Source: a virus
Direction: 5' to 3' (one strand)
Length of the DNA: 34,408 bases
Virus record (IMG/VR): IMGVR_UViG_3300030430_003330
Coordinates: 8,431 to 42,838 of that record
This document shows, piece by piece, positions 14,961 to 21,813 of the stretch. The notes below the pieces were generated by a model. The model had not been told where the DNA came from. It did no database searches and saw only the letters and a list, made by a program, of their open reading frames with translations. The first letter of the stretch is position 1. Every line of letters starts with the position of its first letter. Position numbers and translations under genes: made by a program.

Positions 14961-14965
14961 GTCAA
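14938..14965 (-). promoter_or_regulatory. Overlapping divergent promoter
   Basis: Minus strand: perfect -35 TTGACA (14965-14960), 16-base spacer, -10 TATATG (14943-14938). It overlaps the plus-strand promoter almost completely, so the two should compete for RNA polymerase. Confidence 0.55.
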
Positions 14966-14969
14966 TATT

Positions 14970-15167
14970 ATGAAAGATATACATAAAAATTTACCGACAG
15001 ATCCACAAAATCTGTCACCAGTCGAAGAATGGGAACAGTCTATGCACCATGCAACTACTGCTGTCCTAGAACTTATACGTACCGTTAATACGTTACCTGT
15101 AGAAGAAAGACAACATATTACTGATATGTTTAATAGAATAAGGGATGGCAAAACAAAAGATGTATGA
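14970..15167 (+). CDS. Small helical protein, probably leaderless (65 aa)
   Basis: A 65-residue acidic/His-containing helical protein (MKDIHKNLPTDPQNLSPVEE at the start). No Shine-Dalgarno lies before the ATG, and a TATAAT box ends nine bases upstream, so translation probably starts at the 5' end of the mRNA. First gene of the operon with the exonuclease. Function unknown. Confidence 0.68.
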   Translation: MKDIHKNLPTDPQNLSPVEEWEQSMHHATTAVLELIRTVNTLPVEERQHITDMFNRIRDGKTKDV

Positions 15168-15336
15168 GAAACTGCATGACCAAGTAAAGAACCTCGAGGT
15201 CGGTGATATGATAAAAGTAGATAGGAGATTTGGTTATCCAGCTCTTATCAAACTTTTAAATGAATTTGGCTATGAGTACGAAGAAATTATTAAGCCTGCT
15301 GCAACTTGGGCGAGAAATGTTAGGAGGACGGGATGA
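15145..15336 (+). CDS. Small protein upstream of the exonuclease (63 aa)
   Basis: The frame starts inside the previous gene, at ATG 15145 (AAGGG too close) or at the sixth codon, 15160. The protein is basic with GDMIKVDRRFGYPALIKLLN, which reads like a small DNA-binding fold, and ends in RNVRRTG. Its stop overlaps the exonuclease ATG (ATGA). It may assist or regulate the nuclease; no homology recognised. Confidence 0.65.
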   Translation: MAKQKMYEKLHDQVKNLEVGDMIKVDRRFGYPALIKLLNEFGYEYEEIIKPAATWARNVRRTG

Positions 15337-16196
15337 ACGAATTACCTGATACTTTGAAAGAATTAGATCACGTTGTTTTAGGTGACACTTATTACTTTCC
15401 TGATATGCCTAACGATTTTTACCACAACTCACCAGGCATATCTTCATCAACTATTAGAAGATTTGGACAATCACAAGTCCATGCTTTGCAAGAAGAGATG
15501 GAAGATTCACACGCATTACGTTTTGGATCTGCCGCTCATGCTTTGATAGTAGAGGGCGAAAGTGTTTTTAATAAAGAAGTAGCTTGTTTAGTCGGCTCTC
15601 CTTACACCCAAGCTAACAAAGATCTGAAAAGAGATTACGAAAAGAGAGGCTTAACTGTCATCAATGCAACAGATAGGGAGACTATATACAAAATGAAAAA
15701 CAGTTTAGGCATTTATGGAGACTGTGCTTTAAATCCAACTGAGACTGATTACCCTGAGGTTTTTACTAAGCCTGCAGAAGTAGCTTTGTTTTGGTGGGAA
15801 GATGAAATGCTGTGTAAGGTAAAGTCTGATATGTTGCGGTATCCTTTAGCAGGAACTTACGATAACAAAACAATTATTCTTGTAGATTACAAAACCACTC
15901 AATCGGTCAAGCCGTCAGCTTTTGTAGGTTCAGTAAAAAAATATCAATATGAATTACAAGCAGCTTGGTATAAAAGAGCCTTTGAAAAAGCAGGATTTAC
16001 CGTGGCAGATTTTTTATTTGTAGCACAAGAAAAGAAACACCCCTATGCCTCCAAGGTATTCAAGATGAAACATGAAGATATGGATGCTGGGTGGTTAGAG
16101 CTTGACAGATTGTTAGGCGAATATAAATCTGTTATAGAGGGTAGGAACTTACCTACTACATATAACACACCTGAATTAGTGGAGATAGAACTATGA
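15333..16196 (+). CDS. PD-(D/E)XK exonuclease, RecB/Exo VIII-like (287 aa)
   Basis: Probably degrades one strand of dsDNA ends to make ssDNA for annealing recombination. The RecB-like nuclease motifs are in order: FGSAAHALI with His69, CKVKSDML with Asp166, ILVDYKTT with Asp185 and Lys187, and YELQAAWY with Gln209 and Tyr213. Length and motif spacing fit the DUF3799/PDDEXK_1-like phage exonucleases. A GGAGG precedes the ATG. With the Sak4-like ATPase and DUF669-like protein about 1 kb away it forms a complete phage recombination set. The active site looks intact. Confidence 0.87.
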   Translation: MNELPDTLKELDHVVLGDTYYFPDMPNDFYHNSPGISSSTIRRFGQSQVHALQEEMEDSHALRFGSAAHALIVEGESVFNKEVACLVGSPYTQANKDLKRDYEKRGLTVINATDRETIYKMKNSLGIYGDCALNPTETDYPEVFTKPAEVALFWWEDEMLCKVKSDMLRYPLAGTYDNKTIILVDYKTTQSVKPSAFVGSVKKYQYELQAAWYKRAFEKAGFTVADFLFVAQEKKHPYASKVFKMKHEDMDAGWLELDRLLGEYKSVIEGRNLPTTYNTPELVEIEL

Positions 16197-16474
16197 GTAT
16201 AGATCATATAAAACCTGAAAATTACCAAGACGATTTAACAGATCAAGACTGGGATAAACAGATAGATGCTAAGGCTTCTAACCGTCAGGTAGGTGGCGAT
16301 CATTATAAAAAGCTTGCCATACAGCCTGCAGAATATTGTTATAAAAACAATCTAAACAATTTGGAATCTGAAGCTATCAGCTACATTACTAGAAACAGAT
16401 TGAAAAACGGATCTGCGGATATTAAGAAAGCTATACATACTTTAGAGTTATTGCTAGAATATACTGATAATTAA
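16193..16474 (+). CDS. DUF3310 (SaV-like) protein (93 aa)
   Basis: The C-terminal 62 residues match DUF3310: QVGGDHYKKLAIQPAEYCYK, then a helix with SEAISYITRNRLKNG and IKKAIHTLELLLE. This domain is widespread in phages, often near nucleotide or replication genes, and has been suggested to act in nucleotide metabolism; its reaction is unclear. The N-terminal 30 residues are acidic and probably flexible. The ATG overlaps the exonuclease stop by four bases, and a rightward terminator follows 35 bases after its stop. Confidence 0.87.
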   Translation: MSIDHIKPENYQDDLTDQDWDKQIDAKASNRQVGGDHYKKLAIQPAEYCYKNNLNNLESEAISYITRNRLKNGSADIKKAIHTLELLLEYTDN

Positions 16475-16509
16475 GTAGATATTTAATTTTTCATTTAATC
16501 TCGTAAAGA

Positions 16510-16540
16510 AAGGGAGCCGAAAGGCTCCCTTATTATATAC
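16510..16540 (+). terminator. Rightward intrinsic terminator
   Basis: Perfect 9-bp stem AAGGGAGCC/GGCTCCCTT (16510-16518, 16523-16531) with a GAAA tetraloop, followed by ATTATATAC. The trailing bases are AT-rich rather than a pure U-tract. It ends the exonuclease/DUF3310 operon. Confidence 0.75.
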
Positions 16541-16604
16541 ACTATAAATTTAACCATTCGGAGAATGATAAGAATGGATGTGTATATACTAGACTAAATT
16601 ACAG

Positions 16605-16633
16605 ACAAAAAAAAGGGGCTAGTTAAAGCCCCT
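16605..16633 (-). terminator. Leftward intrinsic terminator
   Basis: On the minus strand AGGGGCT-TTAACT-AGCCCCT (16633-16614) is followed by a run of eight U residues within the tract 16613-16605. It ends the DUF669/Sak4 operon, facing the rightward terminator. The 16475-16646 gap holds nothing else. Confidence 0.85.
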
Positions 16634-16646
16634 ATAAGCACCCAAC

Positions 16647-17120
16647 CTATAAAATCGGTGGCGATTTAGGTTTGTCTCCACTTGGTGCTGTTGGACTAAC
16701 AGAGCTTAGATACTCGCCGATTTTAGTTTTCTTAGAGTTAACTTCTTCGCCCTCGTTATTAGTCCAAGTTTCTTCCTTATGATAAAGGCCTAGATCAAGT
16801 GTTTTATTAACAAGTGAATGCACATCATCTGGAAAGGATTTAAATCCTGTTGCTTTGCAAAGTTGCGTAAACATCTCATTAGAGATTCTTTTAGCTTCTT
16901 CACTAGCAGACCATAATGAATAAAACTCAACATGATCTCTGTTGTTACCGTTATTTATTTCATAAACAACTCTTACTGTCCAATTACCTGACTGAGATTT
17001 ATATTTCTCAGCGGTAATGACTCTCGCACTATGTACACCTGGCGGTGCAATTTCTTTTTTCTCGACAACTGGCGGTTTAGTTATATTTTCTAACCACTGT
17101 ACACCATCAAAATCACTCAT
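16647..17120 (-). CDS. DUF669-like ssDNA-binding protein (157 aa)
   Basis: I chose the second ATG (17118-17120), five bases after GGAGG; the first is only three bases earlier. The protein starts MSDFDGVQWLENI, then has the beta-rich core APPGVHSARVITAEKY...WTVRVVYEI..., ending in SKKTKIGEYL and a Pro/Ser tail. This fits DUF669, a phage family found next to Sak4-like ATPases and thought to bind ssDNA. It overlaps the ATPase gene by 8 bases. The acidic or aromatic C-tail of a true SSB is not evident. Family call is moderate. Confidence 0.7.
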   Translation of the reverse strand: MSDFDGVQWLENITKPPVVEKKEIAPPGVHSARVITAEKYKSQSGNWTVRVVYEINNGNNRDHVEFYSLWSASEEAKRISNEMFTQLCKATGFKSFPDDVHSLVNKTLDLGLYHKEETWTNNEGEEVNSKKTKIGEYLSSVSPTAPSGDKPKSPPIL

Positions 17121-17829
17121 CATTTCCTCCTATGATTTGAGTTTTAAAACCTAGCTTCTCAATAACGCTAGTCAAGTTAGGAACTTCGAAGCCTTCCAAC
17201 TTACCTGACCTATCTTTCGCAGTATAGCCTTGACCGACATCAGTCTGTAGCCATCTATTTTTAACCAAAGCTCCCTCATCATCTTGTTCTTCTATGACTC
17301 TAAGTGCTAACACTTCATCAAAAAAGTACGTAATAGATTGGCCTAATTTAGTACCAACCATTTTTGGTTCGTACTGCATTACATTATCAACATTCATTTT
17401 TTCCATTTTAGAAACAAATACGACGTGCATATGTAAATCTCTGTAGGCTCTCATGACATTTGTACATGTTTCTTGCACATTACCGTATGCCATTCTTGGA
17501 TCCTTGTGTCTTGCTTTTTCAAAATTTAAAAGTATCTCTGACATCTCTGAAATGGAATCTAAGCATACAGTATCGTAAACTAATTCACCATTTTTAAGAG
17601 CTTCACAAATCTCTATAATTTCTTTTGCTTCCTTAACCTGAATCACGTCAATGTCTTGGCTATCTCTAACTGAGAGTAAACCAGATTCCATATCAATCAT
17701 CAGTTTTTTTCCTGGAGCAGTACCGCAAAGTGTTGTTTTACCAGCACCTGCAGCCCCATAAACGAGTATCTTTACCCCTTGTTGATTCACACAAGAATCA
17801 GGGCTAACGATTCTATCTTTAAAAGACAT
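17113..17829 (-). CDS. Sak4-like RecA-fold ATPase, single-strand annealing (238 aa)
   Basis: AAA_24-type recombinase core found in phages, acting with a ssDNA-binding protein and an exonuclease in homologous recombination. Walker A GAAGAGKT lies at about 25-32 and Walker B YDTVCLDS at about 85-92, followed by VVFVSKME as a sensor strand near 135. Length suits the short Sak4 group rather than full RecA. A Shine-Dalgarno (CGGAGA) lies before the ATG, and its promoter overlaps that of the Cro-like gene. Active site residues look intact. Confidence 0.85.
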   Translation of the reverse strand: MSFKDRIVSPDSCVNQQGVKILVYGAAGAGKTTLCGTAPGKKLMIDMESGLLSVRDSQDIDVIQVKEAKEIIEICEALKNGELVYDTVCLDSISEMSEILLNFEKARHKDPRMAYGNVQETCTNVMRAYRDLHMHVVFVSKMEKMNVDNVMQYEPKMVGTKLGQSITYFFDEVLALRVIEEQDDEGALVKNRWLQTDVGQGYTAKDRSGKLEGFEVPNLTSVIEKLGFKTQIIGGNDE

Positions 17830-17853
17830 ATATTATCTCCGAATAAATTAATA

Positions 17854-17882
17854 TTGACATATATTATAACATAAACTACTAT
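17854..17882 (+). promoter_or_regulatory. Promoter of the Cro-like/prim-pol operon
   Basis: Plus strand: perfect -35 TTGACA (17854-17859), 17-base spacer, -10 TACTAT (17877-17882). Start site about 17889. It overlaps the divergent promoter of the recombination genes. Confidence 0.75.
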
Positions 17883-17890
17883 TTGTAAAA
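17863..17890 (-). promoter_or_regulatory. Promoter of the Sak4-like/DUF669 operon
   Basis: Minus strand: perfect -10 TATAAT (17868-17863) with -35 TTTTAC (17890-17885, spacing 16) or TTTACA (17889-17884, spacing 15). It lies within the rightward promoter, so both should not fire at once. Confidence 0.65.
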
Positions 17891-17912
17891 CAGACAGTTT
17901 CAATTTGTAAAA
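17881..17912. promoter_or_regulatory. Candidate operator repeats
   Basis: ATTTGTAAAA occurs at 17881-17890 and 17903-17912, spaced 22 bp apart, close to two helical turns. The first copy covers the -35 of the leftward promoter and the start region of the rightward one. This is a candidate site for the Cro-like protein encoded just downstream (inference). Confidence 0.4.
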
Positions 17913-18032
17913 AAAATGGAGAAGAAACCAACTTGGCTAGCAAACTATTACTTTAGAAATAAAGTGCTATCTACTACATTTTTGAAAAAACTGGAAGCTA
18001 TAAATATACAACCTAAATATAAGGAGAGAGAA

Positions 18033-18254
18033 GTGAAAAGATATTCCCTAAAACAATATATAGAATTTATAGGCAATAAAGAAGCAGCTAGTTTGTTTAA
18101 TTGTTCTATACATTCTATCAAAGCCTGGCGTTATGGCCACAGGCAACCATCCGTCGATCAAGCAAAATTAATCATTCGAGCATCCGAAGGGAAGTTAGAT
18201 TTTGAATCCATATATGGTAATCTCGAAGATATTATTGCTGAATGTTCAACCTAA
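18033..18254 (+). CDS. Cro-like helix-turn-helix regulator (73 aa)
   Basis: I chose the GTG at 18033-18035 because AAGGAG lies six bases upstream. An in-frame ATG at 17916 would add 39 residues but has no Shine-Dalgarno. The protein (MKRYSLKQYIEFIGNKEAAS at the start) has a helix-turn-helix with LFNCSIHSIKAWRYGHRQPS as turn and recognition helix, the form and size of Cro/YdaS-type repressors. It is the first gene after a divergent promoter pair with repeated sites, so it probably controls the choice between the two operons. It overlaps the prim-pol gene by 13 bases. Confidence 0.72.
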   Translation: MKRYSLKQYIEFIGNKEAASLFNCSIHSIKAWRYGHRQPSVDQAKLIIRASEGKLDFESIYGNLEDIIAECST

Positions 18255-20365
18255 ATCTTACAGAAGACGAGAAGCCTCTCGATCTAGCGTTAGCTTATTA
18301 CGATGAGGGTCTCTCTGTAGTACCATTACTTAGGCAATCAAAAAAGCCTCCAGTTTTTTTGGGTGGTTGGCATCAATACAAAACAGAAAGGCCCAAAAGA
18401 GAGACTGTTATTGAGTGGTTCAAAGATCGTGATGATCTAGTTGTAGCACTTATTTGCGGTCAATTTATTGTTGTTGATGCTGATACACCTGAAGCTATGG
18501 GGTGGGTTGATAACAACCTGCCCCCCTCTCCTTTCAAAGTAGTAACTGGTAAAGGTATGCACTATTACTATAACAACCCTGAAAACTTTACTACCTTTGC
18601 GACCAAAAGAACTAATGATACTCCAATAGAAAGATTGATCGATATTAGAGGAGAGGGTGGTTTAATCATTGCTCCTTATAATAAACACGCTAACGGTAAT
18701 TTATACAAACCACAAACTATACCCGAATGGGACATACATGACTTTGATGATCTGCCTGATTTTACAGAAAAAGAATGGGAGCAGATCACAGGCAACAGCA
18801 AAAACAATAACGGTCAGATGGTGACTGCACCCTTTTCACTAGACGGCGTAAACGAGGGTTCAAGAAATGATCAAGCTGCAAGGTTAGCTGGTTATTTAAT
18901 TTCAAAAAATTTAAATCTAGAGTTTGCAAAGTTTTTTATGCAATCATGGAACACACAAAATCAACCGCCTTTGTCGCAAGCAGAGATAAATTCTGTGGTT
19001 GATAATGTAAAAAAGACGCATGACAGAAAAAATCAAAGAGCACCACTATTCACTAATACCAAAGAACAAGTAACACCACCAAAAGATTTATTTAATCCAC
19101 CTGGCATACTAAAAGACATGTTCAAGTTTTGCGAAGAACTTGCACAAGTATCACAACCAGAGCTTTCCGTTGTAGGTGCTCTTGCACTAGCAAGTGTCAG
19201 CTGTGGCAGATTATACCGCACTACTATGAACAACTTTGCTTCACTATATTTTATGGGTATAGCTAAGTCAGGCCAAGGTAAAGAAAATATAAAATCTTTT
19301 GTTGAAGCAGTGTTAAACATGTCAGAACACTCGGATCTGATTGTGGGTGATGGTTACACATCATCTGGTGCAGTCCATTCTATTTTGCGTTATAGGCCAA
19401 CACAAATAACAATTATGGATGAGTTTGGTAAAAGATTGGAAGCTATAGGAGCACAACAGAACACTAACAGAGAAGACGGCATACAAACACTTATGGAGGC
19501 TTGGGGCAGATGCCACGGCACCTTAAGACCTGATAACTACTCTCTTATGAGTGTGCCTGAACAATATAAAGACCAGGCTATGAATCGTGTTACACACAAG
19601 CCTGCTATAACTCTAGTAGGTTTATCAGTCCCACAAAATTTCTATAAGGCTTTAAACTCAGGTCGTATTGCTGATGGTTTTCTTAACAGATTTTTAGTAA
19701 TAGAGTCAAAAGAACCTAGGAAAGTACAAAGACTTAAAAAATTTAAAAGCCCGCCCTTACAGATGGTTAACTGGATTAACTATATCAGAAGATCAAGGTC
19801 TGAGTTTGGCGGTATAGAACTTAATAATGCAGAACTAGATTTTAGGCCACACGTTATACCTTTTTCACAAGACAGCGAACAATTGTTAAATGAGTTCGCA
19901 CAAGAAATAGTGAAAAGGCAGATAGTGCTTGAAAAAGATAATCTAGAACCCCTGCTATCTAGAACAAGAGAAAAAGCTATGCGATTGTCTTTAGTCTGTG
20001 CTCTAGCTGACAATCCTGATTGCAAAGAAATACCAGGGCATGTAACTCAATGGTGTATTGATTATGTCAGATATTATGACTTGCTCTTTATTGAAGCATG
20101 CCGAGATAAGGTAGCATCATCAGCTACTGAATCTAAAATTAAGCAAGTTCTATCTTTTATTAGATCAAGAGGAGATACAGGCATATCAAAAAGAGAAGTA
20201 GATAGGGGTGAGTTGTTTCGTAGTATGAAATCGTATGAGGTCAAAGAAATTATAGAGAGACTTAAAAATGCAGGTGAGGTACAAGAAATGGATATTAAAA
20301 TTGGTGGCAAAGGCAGACCAACAAAAAGATTGGTAGCTGTAGACCCAACTTACTATGAGGATTAA
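18242..20365 (+). CDS. Bifunctional primase-polymerase / DUF3987-like helicase (707 aa)
   Basis: Probably the replication initiator that both primes and unwinds. Residues about 12-175 are a prim-pol domain: VVDAD (78-82) with the catalytic Asp pair, KGMHYY (104-109) and DIRGEGGLIIAP (134-145). A PriCT_1-like helical domain spans about 200-262. Residues about 280-560 form a P-loop ATPase resembling DUF3987, with Walker A GIAKSGQGKEN (339-349) and Walker B TIMDEFG (390-396). The C-terminus (about 630-700) looks like a winged helix. Full length, with motifs intact. It overlaps the regulator by 13 bases and is followed at once by a nuclease gene. Confidence 0.88.
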   Translation: MFNLNLTEDEKPLDLALAYYDEGLSVVPLLRQSKKPPVFLGGWHQYKTERPKRETVIEWFKDRDDLVVALICGQFIVVDADTPEAMGWVDNNLPPSPFKVVTGKGMHYYYNNPENFTTFATKRTNDTPIERLIDIRGEGGLIIAPYNKHANGNLYKPQTIPEWDIHDFDDLPDFTEKEWEQITGNSKNNNGQMVTAPFSLDGVNEGSRNDQAARLAGYLISKNLNLEFAKFFMQSWNTQNQPPLSQAEINSVVDNVKKTHDRKNQRAPLFTNTKEQVTPPKDLFNPPGILKDMFKFCEELAQVSQPELSVVGALALASVSCGRLYRTTMNNFASLYFMGIAKSGQGKENIKSFVEAVLNMSEHSDLIVGDGYTSSGAVHSILRYRPTQITIMDEFGKRLEAIGAQQNTNREDGIQTLMEAWGRCHGTLRPDNYSLMSVPEQYKDQAMNRVTHKPAITLVGLSVPQNFYKALNSGRIADGFLNRFLVIESKEPRKVQRLKKFKSPPLQMVNWINYIRRSRSEFGGIELNNAELDFRPHVIPFSQDSEQLLNEFAQEIVKRQIVLEKDNLEPLLSRTREKAMRLSLVCALADNPDCKEIPGHVTQWCIDYVRYYDLLFIEACRDKVASSATESKIKQVLSFIRSRGDTGISKREVDRGELFRSMKSYEVKEIIERLKNAGEVQEMDIKIGGKGRPTKRLVAVDPTYYED

Positions 20366-20367
20366 TT

Positions 20368-20832
20368 ATGAAAAAACCAAGTTTCGAAACTATTGACGAT
20401 CAAAAAAGAGAAGAGCGAGTAGCAGGTTACTTAGAGGGAGCGTGGGATGTAACTTGCTACAAGCTTCCCACAAGTTATGGTCTAGATTATTGGATAGAAT
20501 CCAAAGACAAAAGTTATTGGTGTGAAGTCAAATGCAGATCTTTTTCATTTGATAAATACGACACATTTATTTTATCTGTAGCAAAACTGATGAAAGGTGC
20601 TATGTATGCACAATCTACTGGTATCCCATTTATAACCGTATATGCTATGACGGATGGCTTATACTATCATGAATGGGATCCAGATTATGTTTACGATATA
20701 AGGATGAACATATCGCCTGATCCCACTTACGAGGAAGACAACGAGCCTTATGCGCACATACCCAAAGATATGCTAAAATGTTTAAGTGATAAGCCACTAG
20801 GCTTAGATAGGAGTGAAATAGGAATATGTTAG
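20368..20832 (+). CDS. PD-(D/E)XK nuclease-fold protein (154 aa)
   Basis: Two bases after the prim-pol stop, with GAGG before the ATG. Motifs: Glu15/16 in a helix, YGLDYWIES with Asp40, and WCEVKCRSFS with Glu53 and Lys55, then a helix starting YDTFILSVAKLMK. This is the layout of the small PD-(D/E)XK endonucleases, such as Holliday-junction resolvase-like or VRR-type proteins. It probably cuts branched or damaged DNA in replication (inference). The C-terminal 50 residues are acidic and Pro-rich. The holin gene starts 7 bases before its stop. Confidence 0.75.
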   Translation: MKKPSFETIDDQKREERVAGYLEGAWDVTCYKLPTSYGLDYWIESKDKSYWCEVKCRSFSFDKYDTFILSVAKLMKGAMYAQSTGIPFITVYAMTDGLYYHEWDPDYVYDIRMNISPDPTYEEDNEPYAHIPKDMLKCLSDKPLGLDRSEIGIC

Positions 20833-21311
20833 ACAAGTTAAAATCAATAGTTGGTGTAGTAGCACCAACATTAGCACAAGGCTTGGCAAATCCAGCAGGT
20901 GCTATCTCAGGTTTAGCTATAAATGCAATAGCTGAAAAATTAGGTATAGAAGCAAACCCACAAGCAGTATCTAAAGCTTTGGGCGACCACCCAACAAAAG
21001 AACAAATGTTGGAACTGAAAAAAATTGAGCAAGATTTCAAATTAGAAATGAAACAGTTAGGGTTGGATGTTTACAAAGTTCAAACCCAAGATATACAAAA
21101 TGCTAGAAAAACATTTAGTGGCGATTGGACATCTAAAATACTAGGATTCATTACAATAGGTGGTTTTATGGGTTATATATTTTTGGTAACAATACAACCG
21201 CCTGAACAAAATAGTGAGGCTTTAATTAACCTTGTGCTAGGTTACTTAGGTGGATTAGCAAGTGCAGTCATATCATTTTACTTTGGTGCTTCACATAAAA
21301 AGGACGAGTAG
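20826..21311 (+). CDS. Holin-like 3-TM protein (161 aa)
   Basis: A Leu/Ala-rich amphipathic N-terminal half (VAPTLAQGLANPAGAISGLA) is followed by a charged helix and, at about 105-155, two clear transmembrane stretches (LGFITIGGFMGYIFLVTIQP and a Leu/Gly-rich segment). This fits the 3-TM holin family of phages and gene transfer agents. Holins let lytic enzymes reach the cell wall. It overlaps the nuclease gene by 7 bases and ends inside a stem of the structured RNA at 21306. No endolysin gene was recognised in the window. Confidence 0.75.
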   Translation: MLDKLKSIVGVVAPTLAQGLANPAGAISGLAINAIAEKLGIEANPQAVSKALGDHPTKEQMLELKKIEQDFKLEMKQLGLDVYKVQTQDIQNARKTFSGDWTSKILGFITIGGFMGYIFLVTIQPPEQNSEALINLVLGYLGGLASAVISFYFGASHKKDE

Positions 21312-21378
21312 TCTGTTGACTAGCGTAAAGCTCATTGGTTTCCATACAAAACCAGGGGAACATCAGACTACTCTTTTT
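21306..21378 (+). ncRNA. Structured RNA element with terminator-like end
   Basis: A perfect 10-bp stem, GAGTAGTCTG (21306-21315) with CAGACTACTC (21364-21373), encloses 48 bases and is followed by TTTTT (21374-21378). The enclosed part has small stems AGC/GCT and TGGTTT/AAACCA, so the whole could be a three-way junction. The closing stem contains the holin stop codon, and the U-tract ends two bases before the next ATG. It may terminate or attenuate transcription, or control entry to the csg cassette. No known riboswitch class recognised. Confidence 0.6.
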
Positions 21379-21380
21379 AC

Positions 21381-21731
21381 ATGCAAGATATAGTTACAAT
21401 TATTCAACAAGTAGGTTTTCCGATAGCAGCAGCTCTTGGGTTGGGTTGGTTCATTTACAAACTAATCATGCGTATTGTTGATGGTATGGAAAATAAATTA
21501 GATGTAGTTGACGAAAAAGTAGCAGAACAGATAACCGCTATGGAACAAAGACTAGGCACTAAATTAGACTCTCAACATGGTATCTTAGTGGCTTTGATAG
21601 ATCGTATCCGAAGTTTGGACAATGAGATTATTAGACAAGACACCTTAATAAAAACTATACTAGGAGTACCACAGTTAATTGATAGTAATAAAATTGCTAA
21701 GGCAGACAGAGATGATCAAAGAAAAGATTAG
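21381..21731 (+). CDS. Membrane-anchored coiled-coil protein (116 aa)
   Basis: One transmembrane helix at about residues 12-33 (FPIAAALGLGWFIYKLIMRI) followed by a coiled coil to about residue 90 (DEKVAEQITAMEQRLGTKLD) and a basic tail. Small one-TM coiled-coil proteins of this type lie in many phage lysis regions, as XhlA-like or spanin/holin accessory proteins. It starts directly after the U-tract of the RNA element, without a clear Shine-Dalgarno. Its end overlaps the 33-aa gene by 20 bases. Lysis role is inferred from position and topology. Confidence 0.7.
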   Translation: MQDIVTIIQQVGFPIAAALGLGWFIYKLIMRIVDGMENKLDVVDEKVAEQITAMEQRLGTKLDSQHGILVALIDRIRSLDNEIIRQDTLIKTILGVPQLIDSNKIAKADRDDQRKD

Positions 21732-21813
21732 ATATAAAACAGACTGGCAAAAATTAACAGTTTGGATTTTAATGATAAGCTTTTGTTTGTGGGTTTGGAG
21801 TTTGGTTCTATGA
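21712..21813 (+). CDS. 33-residue one-TM protein
   Basis: The frame ATG 21712-21714 to TGA 21811-21813 encodes a basic head (MIKEKIRYKTDWQK) and one hydrophobic helix (LTVWILMISFCLWVWSLVL). The basic-inside plan predicts the N-terminus in the cytoplasm. It overlaps the upstream gene by 20 bases and the CsgF ATG by four (ATGA), fitting coupled translation. It may be a lysis or pore accessory peptide. Too short for homology; the TM character and overlaps are the support. Confidence 0.5.
   Translation: MIKEKIRYKTDWQKLTVWILMISFCLWVWSLVL

Noticed and set aside
17916-18032. A 39-residue N-terminal extension of the Cro-like protein
   Set aside because: No Shine-Dalgarno at 17916, while the GTG at 18033 has AAGGAG at good spacing and gives a typical Cro-sized protein. 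Not fully excluded.
15333-20832. Integrase or full lysogeny module near the Cro-like gene
   Set aside because: All genes here are accounted for by recombination and replication functions; no tyrosine or serine recombinase and no CI-type repressor was found.
21762-21809. Upstream TTG start for CsgF
   Set aside because: The ATG at 21810 has GGAG upstream, forms an ATGA overlap with the 33-aa gene and leaves a normal signal peptide.
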